Origin: Bacillota bacterium
Lineage (GTDB): Bacteria; Bacillota; Clostridia; Christensenellales; Aristaeellaceae
Reading direction: 5' to 3'
NCBI GenBank assembly: GCA_019137115.1
Contig: JAGVSV010000139.1
Coordinates: 1 to 11,320, forward strand
DNA length: 11,320 nt
The position numbers and the translations under genes were made by a program. This document shows positions 6,375 to 11,320 of the stretch, piece after piece (positions within the stretch are counted from its first letter, which is position 1; each line of letters starts with the position of its first letter). The notes below the pieces were generated by a model, which was not told the DNA's origin, did no database searches, and saw only the letters and a list, made by a program, of their open reading frames with translations.

Positions 6375-6393
6375 GAACAATTTTTTCACGTTC
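6375..6393. promoter_or_regulatory. Possible operator upstream of the hydrogenase promoter
   Basis: GAAC (6375-6378) and GTTC (6390-6393) flank an A/T-rich middle, an imperfect palindrome of 19 bases just upstream of the -10 region, overlapping the place of the -35 box. Such a site could bind a redox regulator like Rex, since this operon handles NADH, but the bases do not match the Rex consensus well. It is a weak candidate. Confidence 0.25.
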
Positions 6394-6510
6394 TTCAAAT
6401 GTAATTTACACCGCACTTTTTCTGTGCTGGTTTTTTGGCGTGTGAGCAGGGCGGAATGGGTGTATATTCATAGCGGCCGTCACTGAAACCTATTTCACGG
6501 AGGTGTGATC

Positions 6511-7062
6511 ATGGAGAACAAGAAGAAAAACCAGGGCCCGGTGGACGCGATCAAGGGCGCCGTCCACAAAATCGTGGAAAAAGTTGGCCTGGATGACAAG
6601 GATTTGCTCAAAACCGCGGGCAATGCGGTGCTCAAAGCGCAGGAGATGCTAAGCCGTGCGGACGACGCTGTGCGCGACACGGCGGAGCGCCTGCTGGATG
6701 CCGGGCAGGACCTGATGGACAACACCAACGAAGCGGCCGACGCTGCGGCAAGCGAAGCCAGCAAAGCCGAAACCACCGCCGGCAAGGCGGCAACGACCAC
6801 CAAAGCCAAGGCATCCTCCACCGCCAAGACCACCAAGGCCAAAGCCGCCGACACCAAAGCCAAAGCCGCCGATGCCAAGGCGTCCACCACGGCAAAGAAA
6901 ACGACGGCAACGGCCGCCAGCAAGCCCAAGACAGCGACGAAGGCGGCGGACAAGCCCAAGACATCCACCACGGCCAAAGCCCCGGCCAAGAAGGCCACCA
7001 CGGCGCCCGCCAAAAAGACCGCAACCAAGCGGAAATCCAAAACCGAGGACAAGAAGGACTGA
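6511..7062 (+). CDS. Lys/Ala/Thr-rich histone-H1-like basic protein
   Basis: The 183-residue product has two parts. Residues 1-85 are predicted helical and mixed in charge (AIKGAVHKIVEKVGL, then AERLLDAGQDLMD). From about residue 90 to the end the chain is low complexity, almost only Lys, Ala, Thr, Ser, Pro and Asp, with 26 lysines in the last 92 residues. There is no Cys, Phe, Tyr or Trp in the protein. Such tails resemble eukaryotic histone H1 and bacterial H1-like DNA-binding proteins, so nucleoid binding is plausible; no defined DNA-binding domain is visible. TKAKAAD is repeated in tandem (residues 108-121). The ATG at 6511 is preferred over the GTG at 6505 because GGAGG at 6499-6503 is 7 bases before it. 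A possible -10 TATATT lies at 6463-6468 with no clear -35. It is divergent from the hydrogenase operon. Confidence 0.8.
   Translation: MENKKKNQGPVDAIKGAVHKIVEKVGLDDKDLLKTAGNAVLKAQEMLSRADDAVRDTAERLLDAGQDLMDNTNEAADAAASEASKAETTAGKAATTTKAKASSTAKTTKAKAADTKAKAADAKASTTAKKTTATAASKPKTATKAADKPKTSTTAKAPAKKATTAPAKKTATKRKSKTEDKKD
6832..6873 (+). repeat. 21-bp tandem repeat inside the H1-like gene
   Basis: Two adjoining 21-base units each encode TKAKAAD, differing only at synonymous positions, and a third partial unit follows (AKA). Further looser KAK/AKTTKA motifs surround it. It shows that the basic tail grew by slippage of short in-frame units. Confidence 0.7.
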
Positions 7063-7096
7063 CCCGGCGGGGCAAGTCCCCGTTTCCCCGGCGTAC

Positions 7097-7123
7097 GCGC
7101 ACGGCAATGTGCGGTGCGCTTTT
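7097..7123 (+). terminator. Terminator after the H1-like gene
   Basis: GCGCAC (7097-7102) and GTGCGC (7114-7119) form a 6-base stem with an 11-base loop, followed by TTTT at 7120-7123. It begins 35 bases after the stop codon. An alternative stem, GCAC with GTGC, overlaps it. Confidence 0.6.
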
Positions 7124-7151
7124 CGCGTTCCGGGCGGACAAGGAGACACCC

Positions 7152-7428
7152 ATGCTCGACGCCGGCATCCTGCCCCCGTAATACCGTGACGCCCACATCA
7201 CCGAGATCTCCGAGGGGATGTCCGGCGACGGCAAGTTTTTGCTGGAAACCGAGGACGGCAAAAAGCTGCTGCTGCGCCTGTCGGACGGGGAAAAGCACGC
7301 GCTGCGCAAAAAGCGGTGACCCGTGGTTTGAGTTCAACCGCGTGGGCGCCGGGGTGCCCGCCTTTGCCCGCGGGCAGATCGACGGCTATCGTGACGGGCA
7401 TGTGCCGGACGATTTCTGGCGTTCGTTC
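7152..7428 (+). pseudogene. Remnant of an aminoglycoside-phosphotransferase (APH) family gene
   Basis: Two pieces of one family are joined. From the ATG at 7152, behind an AGGAGA ribosome binding site, the frame encodes MLDAGILPP, a stop (TAA 7179-7181), then YRDAHITEISEGMSGDGKFL and LETEDGKKLLLRLSD. The latter resembles the glycine-rich N-terminal lobe of APH-type kinases. It ends with TGA at 7317. One frame over, from 7318, DPWFEFNR, then ARGQIDGY and PDDFWR resemble the C-terminal part of the same family (about to 7422). The kinase core between them, with the catalytic HGD-type loop and DFD-type metal site, is missing. The internal stop, the large deletion and the frame change show a dead gene. 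Its original substrate is unknown; the family includes antibiotic and small-metabolite kinases. It lies tail to tail with the M28 peptidase gene. Confidence 0.82.
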
Positions 7429-9135
7429 TCATTGATACCCATTTACACCGCCCATTCGTCCTGCCCCATGCGCCAGAGGCCCATGGCGATGACCATCGCC
7501 AGCGCCACCAGGATCACCGGCCCATAGGCCACGTTGACGCCCAGCGCGATGAGCACCAGCGCGGCCAGCGGCACGAACAGCAGCAGCGTAATGAAGGCCA
7601 CCAACGCCGGGATTATCCCCACGCGGCACCAGCGGTTGGTGAGCACGCAACACTGGAACCGAAAACAGGTAGCTGGCCGACGGGAACAGGAACACCGTCG
7701 CCGGGGCCAGCAGCGCCGGCAGCAGCAGCACGCCCATCGCGGCGGACACGCCCCCGCCCCTTTTGCGCAGCGCCAGCATGAACAGCGGCGCCACCAGCAA
7801 GCCCAGCACCGCGCAGGCGATCAGCGCGTATCGGCCGTCATCCACGCGCGCCAAATTGTCCAGCGCCGGCCACACGCCGCCCAGTTCGATCAGCCCGTAG
7901 GCGATGCCGCCGGTCAGCGCCAGCGCCAGCAGCGACAGCCCGGCCACCGCCAGCACGCGCAGCAGCCCAGCCTGCCGCCGCGCCACCAGATAGGCAAGCA
8001 CCGCCACGTACAGGACAATCGCCGCAAACGCCAGCACGTCGGCCAGCGTGCGTGAGAAAATCACCACGTTGCCCGGCCACAGCGGGAAGAACACGCCGTC
8101 CTCGGTGGCCGTCAGGTTGAGGTCGGGCTGCGTGGCAAAGCCGGTGGCCAGCGCAGTGGCCGTGCCCAGGTAGTGCATCGCGCTTCTGCGGTCAAAGTTT
8201 TCGTAGTTGTCGTCCATCGTGTGGTACGCCGACGCCCCGTCAATCACCGCGAAGTTCATCCCCGGGTACCCGGCCATGATAAAGCGGGTCAAGTCCGTGT
8301 CGTTGCGCATGATGCGGTACACATTGTTGGCAATGGACAGCGTGACCGGTTTGGGCGCGGTGCGGGCATAGGCGCGCACCATGTTCAGGTTGCTGTGCGT
8401 GCTTTCAAACATGATCAGCGCGCCGCGGTTGCCGCGCGCCTCCAGGTTGATCACCAACCTGGTCTTTGGCTGAAATTCCGGGTGATCGCGCACGAACAGC
8501 GCCGCGCCCAGCAAGCCCTGCTCCTCGCCGTCGGTAAAGAGGAACACCATGTCCCGCACGGGCTTGACGCGCGTGAGCGCCCGCAGCCCTTCCAGCATGG
8601 CCGCCGCGGACACGATGTCATCAAACGCGCCCGGCCCCATCTTGACGCTGTCGGTGTGCGCCATGAACAGGATCGTTTCATCGGTGTCCGGGGCGTCCAC
8701 GGTGACATAGATGTTGCGCAGGTTCATCACGGGCCGTGTGCCCATCTCGGCATAGCCGCGGATGGCGGCTTCGTCGGTGCGCCACGTAACGCCGTGCCAT
8801 GCCGAGCGGTCGGCCTCCAGCGCCTGGATATCCGCGATGGACAGCGCGTACACGTCCTCCTGAATCGCGTAGCCCATGCGCGCCAGCTGGTCTTTTAAGT
8901 AGTTGTGGGTGATGGTGATGCCGGGGCTGTCCACATGGTGCACCTGGGACGCCATGTCCTTGACGTGCGACAGCATCAGGTTCAGGTCGGGCCCTTCATC
9001 GGCCTCCGCCATCGTTTTGCCGGTTTCGGCAAAGTCCTTGGGCAGCGCCAGCGGCGGCATGATCTGCAGGTATCCCACCCACAAGCCGCCCAGCACCGCC
9101 AGCGCCATCAGCAGCGATTTTATGCGTTTCATCAT
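7429..9135 (-). CDS. Membrane-anchored M28-family zinc peptidase, C-terminus frameshifted
   Basis: The protein begins with one membrane segment (about 5-25), then a zinc aminopeptidase domain. Metal and catalytic residues of the M28 family are visible: AHTD (His160, Asp162), FDD (Asp172), DGEE (Glu204 as base, Glu205 as ligand), NLEARG (Glu232) and AYHTMDD (His305). At least four membrane segments follow (about 357-384, 389-417, 436-457 and 465-486). The peptidase domain probably faces outside and trims peptides. After residue 495 the frame loses its hydrophobic character. A neighbouring frame (7646 down to a stop at 7443) continues with two good membrane segments, LVAFITLLLFVPLAALVLIA and VILVALAMVIAMGLW, so one base is probably extra near 7647-7655. 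The intact protein would have about 562 residues and end at 7443. Its ATG overlaps the fucosidase stop, ATGATGA, indicating coupling; the second ATG (9132) may be the real start. Confidence 0.85.
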   Translation of the reverse strand: MMKRIKSLLMALAVLGGLWVGYLQIMPPLALPKDFAETGKTMAEADEGPDLNLMLSHVKDMASQVHHVDSPGITITHNYLKDQLARMGYAIQEDVYALSIADIQALEADRSAWHGVTWRTDEAAIRGYAEMGTRPVMNLRNIYVTVDAPDTDETILFMAHTDSVKMGPGAFDDIVSAAAMLEGLRALTRVKPVRDMVFLFTDGEEQGLLGAALFVRDHPEFQPKTRLVINLEARGNRGALIMFESTHSNLNMVRAYARTAPKPVTLSIANNVYRIMRNDTDLTRFIMAGYPGMNFAVIDGASAYHTMDDNYENFDRRSAMHYLGTATALATGFATQPDLNLTATEDGVFFPLWPGNVVIFSRTLADVLAFAAIVLYVAVLAYLVARRQAGLLRVLAVAGLSLLALALTGGIAYGLIELGGVWPALDNLARVDDGRYALIACAVLGLLVAPLFMLALRKRGGGVSAAMGVLLLPALLAPATVFLFPSASYLFSVPVLRAHQPLVPRGDNPGVGGLHYAAAVRAAGRAGAHRAGRQRGLWAGDPGGAGDGHRHGPLAHGAGRMGGVNGYQ

Positions 9136-10790
9136 GTCCCTCCTTCGGTCACAAACAGGCGCATCTCACCGCGCATGCGGTTTTTGTCATTCTCGATCAC
9201 CGCGCGCACTTGCCAGGTGGTCGTGGGCGTAAGCCCCGGCAGCGGGATGCGCACCTCGCCCGGCGCGGTAACGGCCACGCGCTCCGTTTCCTGCCAGTCC
9301 GCCTCATACGAGGCCATCGCAAAGCCCGGATACCTGCGCCACTGGAAGTATACGTCTGCCTGGTCAAAGCTGCCCAGGGTGGCCACGTTTGCCGCCAGCA
9401 CCGGCACGCCGTCCGCGCTCGTTTCCTCCGCCAGCGTGTGGACGGCCATCGGGTCAAACGCCCTTTCAACATGCGTGATCTTGACCACCATCGGGTTGGG
9501 CCACTGCATGCCGCAGTAGATGCGCTGGCTTTTCATCACGCTGACGGTCAGGCCTTGATCGGTTTGCTCGAGATAACTGCCCGCGTCCAGGTCGGGGCGG
9601 TATTCGGTCAACTCGCCCGAAGCGCCCAGCACGGACGCCTGGCTGTGTTCGGTGGCGCGTACGGATTGCAGCGTAAATGCCCTGCGCGCGCCGCGGTCCC
9701 ACCCTTTCTGGTCGGACAGCACCGCGTACACGGTTTGGCCGCCCTTGCTAGAGAGCAGCAAAATGTCGCCCTCCTCCGCGATGCTCCACGGCCGCACGCC
9801 GTAGATCGCCTCGTGGTTGATAAAGTTGAACAGCCCCAGCTCGCGCAGCAGCCCTTCCTGCTGGCCGCACAGCGCGCCGTCGGCGTCCGGGCCGATATTG
9901 AGCAGCAGCGCCCCGCCCATCGCGCGCGTGCGCATCAGCAGGTCGATCAGATGCGCGCCGGTTTTGTACAGATCGTTGGTGGGCTGGTATCCCCAGGCCG
10001 TGGACATGGTCAGGCAGGCTTCCCAGGTTTCGGGCATGCCCACGCCGGGCAGCTGCTGCTCCGGCGTTTTGATGGCACCGCGGGTGACCAATATGCCGGG
10101 CTGCAAAGACCACGCCAGCTGCTTGCACAATTCCTGCAGGCTCTCGCCGTGTTCGTCCTTCATCAGCTCCCCGCCGTCAAAAAAGATCAGGTCGATGGGC
10201 CCGAAATTGCCCATCAGCTCCTGCATCTGCAACGTCAGGTGCGCGCGGTACTGGTCCATGATGTCCTTGGGGTACGCACTCGTTGGGTTGCGGGTGATGG
10301 TCTGCCCGTGGGTGTGCAGAAACCAGAAATCCTCCGGCGAAAAGTAAAACCCCACCGCAATGCCCTGTGCGCGGAAGGCGTCCACATAGGTTCTCACGAT
10401 GTCTTTCCCGTACGGCGTGTTCATGATCGAAAACGGCGTGCTCTTCGTGTCCCACATGCAAAAGCCGTTGTGATGCTTGGTGGTGAACACCGCGTATTTG
10501 GCGCCGGATATTCGGGTCAGCCGGGCCAGCCGCTCCGGGTTCCAGTCCTCCGGCATGAACGTTTGGGGCAGCTCGTCAAAATACCGCCTGGCATAATCCG
10601 GCGACGACCCCACCAGCGAATGGCTGATCACGCTGCCCAGCTGCACGTCCACCGTCCAATGGATGAACAGGCCAAAGCCCGCGTCCTTGAGCCACGTCAG
10701 CTTTTCCTTTGTGTTGTGATCATCCCTTATGCCATCCAGCGCGCCGCCTTGCGCGGCTTCATCCACCTGTACCAGCTGTTTGTCTTTCAT
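9132..10790 (-). CDS. GH29 family alpha-L-fucosidase
   Basis: The 552-residue protein hydrolyses alpha-linked L-fucose from glycans by a retaining mechanism, as known for glycoside hydrolase family 29. Family marks are GLFIHW (40-45), the TKHHNGFCMWDTKST block (104-118), GFYFSPEDFW (147-156), the nucleophile region IDLIFFDGG with Asp205, and LLLNIGPDADG (295-305). PETWEACLTMSTAWGY (253-268) is the usual place of the variable general acid; Glu254 or Glu257 are candidates. The first motif reads HWTVD instead of the common HWG, so this is a divergent subgroup and the exact linkage or even substrate should be treated with care. A beta-sandwich and a fibronectin-like end (from about 445) complete the chain. 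There is no signal peptide, so it acts in the cytoplasm on imported oligosaccharides. GGGAGGAG precedes the ATG at 10790. It is the first gene of an operon with the M28 peptidase. Confidence 0.9.
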   Translation of the reverse strand: MKDKQLVQVDEAAQGGALDGIRDDHNTKEKLTWLKDAGFGLFIHWTVDVQLGSVISHSLVGSSPDYARRYFDELPQTFMPEDWNPERLARLTRISGAKYAVFTTKHHNGFCMWDTKSTPFSIMNTPYGKDIVRTYVDAFRAQGIAVGFYFSPEDFWFLHTHGQTITRNPTSAYPKDIMDQYRAHLTLQMQELMGNFGPIDLIFFDGGELMKDEHGESLQELCKQLAWSLQPGILVTRGAIKTPEQQLPGVGMPETWEACLTMSTAWGYQPTNDLYKTGAHLIDLLMRTRAMGGALLLNIGPDADGALCGQQEGLLRELGLFNFINHEAIYGVRPWSIAEEGDILLLSSKGGQTVYAVLSDQKGWDRGARRAFTLQSVRATEHSQASVLGASGELTEYRPDLDAGSYLEQTDQGLTVSVMKSQRIYCGMQWPNPMVVKITHVERAFDPMAVHTLAEETSADGVPVLAANVATLGSFDQADVYFQWRRYPGFAMASYEADWQETERVAVTAPGEVRIPLPGLTPTTTWQVRAVIENDKNRMRGEMRLFVTEGGT

Positions 10791-10832
10791 ATGCTCCTCC
10801 CGAAAAGTCGCAAAGGATCGCCGTTTGGCTCC

Positions 10833-10862
10833 ATATTACCTTTTTCAGGGGAGAACAGGCAA
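10833..10862 (-). promoter_or_regulatory. Promoter of the fucosidase-peptidase operon
   Basis: On the minus strand TTGCCT (10857-10862) and TAATAT (10833-10838) are separated by 18 bases and lie about 45 bases before the fucosidase ATG. Each box matches its consensus at four of six positions, so the call is reasonable but not strong. Confidence 0.45.
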
Positions 10863-10948
10863 CCGCGTTGATGTGCCAAAAATTTCCATAACGAAAGCTC
10901 CAGCAGGTATGCTCAGCCTTCCGGTAATTCCTTATGGGCCCTTCGTAA
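10863..10948. other. Intergenic stretch before the transposase remnant
   Basis: I see no gene in these bases. In the frame of the transposase remnant there are stop codons at 10925-10927 and 10946-10948, and the other frames show no transposase-like residues. The left end of the original insertion sequence is therefore absent or decayed beyond recognition, and no terminal inverted repeat was found. Confidence 0.4.
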
Positions 10949-11320
10949 GCTATCGTGATGAAGCTGCCATCTCAAAAGAGCCAGGCTGTCATCAAGGCAT
11001 TGGATACACTTGAACAGGAGATGGGAATCGACACGTTCAGGTCAAAGTTCCTGAGCATCACAAGCGATAGCGGCTCTGCATTCCAGGATTGGCGATCAGT
11101 AGAGCGTTCCTGCCTAGGAGAAGGAATGAGAACAAGTCATCGCTTCTGTCATCCGAACAGTTCATGGGAGCGGGGAAGCAATGAGAATGCAAATGGCATC
11201 ATCCGCTGGTTTATCCCCAAGGGAAGCGCGATCGGGATGTATTCGACTAGACAGATCAAGCGGGTTGAGGAATGGATCAATAACCTGCCGCGCAGGCTCC
11301 TCAATGGGGATAGCTCAAAA
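10949..11320 (+). pseudogene. IS30-family-like transposase, C-terminal fragment (runs off the window)
   Basis: From 10949 to the window edge 124 codons stay open and read as the catalytic half of an IS30-like DDE transposase. Visible blocks are MKLPSQKSQAVIKALDTLEQ, ITSDSGSAFQDW with the second catalytic Asp, RTSHRFCHPNSSWERGSNEN with the catalytic Glu in NENANG, then FIPKGSAIG and RVEEWINNLPRRLL. Stop codons (10925, 10946) close the frame upstream, so the helix-turn-helix N-terminal half and the first Asp are missing: it is a 5'-truncated remnant. DSG and GSAF replace the usual DNG and GSEF, also a sign of decay. Base composition is clearly less GC-rich than the neighbouring genes, fitting acquisition by transfer. 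The 3' end lies outside the window. Confidence 0.87.

Noticed and set aside
6411..6436. Plus-strand terminator (GCAC/GTGC stem before TTTTTT)
   Set aside because: The stem is only about four pairs and no plus-strand gene lies upstream; the position is the divergent promoter region.
9210..10871. Plus-strand open frame of 553 codons opposite the fucosidase
   Set aside because: Same reason: it mirrors a well-supported GH29 gene and its product has skewed composition and no motif.

Overview
The window looks like a piece of chromosome from a strictly anaerobic, fermentative, GC-rich member of the Clostridia (Firmicutes). The reasons are a Clostridia-style cluster for an NAD(P)-linked, probably electron-bifurcating [FeFe] hydrogenase, strong AGGAGG ribosome binding sites, a thioredoxin-type arsenate reductase and an IS30-type transposase remnant. 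An alpha-L-fucosidase suggests a host-associated or mucosal-glycan niche, but that is inference. No genus can be named from the sequence alone.

Layout. (1) Positions 1-490 hold no convincing gene. They contain an AT-rich patch and three tandem copies of an approximately 100-bp palindromic repeat; the last copy is cut off exactly where an ABC-transporter ATPase gene, on the minus strand, is broken inside its Walker A motif (491-609). (2) A minus-strand arsC-like gene occupies 711-1136. (3) A minus-strand five-gene operon, transcribed from about 6342 down to a hairpin terminator near 1250, encodes a NuoE-like subunit (hydC/hndA), a GHKL-type ATPase of unknown role, a small thioredoxin-like ferredoxin subunit (hndB), a NuoF-like flavoprotein (hydB/hndC) and the catalytic [FeFe] hydrogenase (hydA/hndD). 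The first three genes overlap or touch and the last two follow within 9-14 bases. (4) Divergent from this operon is a plus-strand gene for a Lys/Ala/Thr-rich, histone-H1-like protein with no aromatic residues (6511-7062), followed by a terminator. (5) Positions 7152-7428 carry a decayed aminoglycoside-phosphotransferase-type gene: an N-terminal piece with a stop codon joined to a C-terminal piece. (6) A minus-strand two-gene operon encodes a GH29 alpha-L-fucosidase and a membrane-anchored M28 zinc peptidase, translationally coupled; the peptidase frame appears shifted near its C-terminus. (7) The right edge (10949-11320) is the C-terminal part of an IS30-like transposase with lower GC than the rest.

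How it works together. The hydrogenase subunits would pass electrons between NAD(P)H, ferredoxin and protons in the cytoplasm: FMN and NAD(P) sites in HydB, Fe-S relay clusters in HydC, HndB, HydB and HydA, and the H-cluster in HydA. The maturation genes hydE, hydF and hydG are not in this window. Both ends of the window and the phosphotransferase remnant show gene decay and mobile or repeated DNA. The most interesting unexplained items are the GHKL ATPase built into the hydrogenase operon, the Ser in the HydA L1 motif, and the palindromic repeat that ends in a broken ABC gene. I did not find a clearly new multi-gene system.
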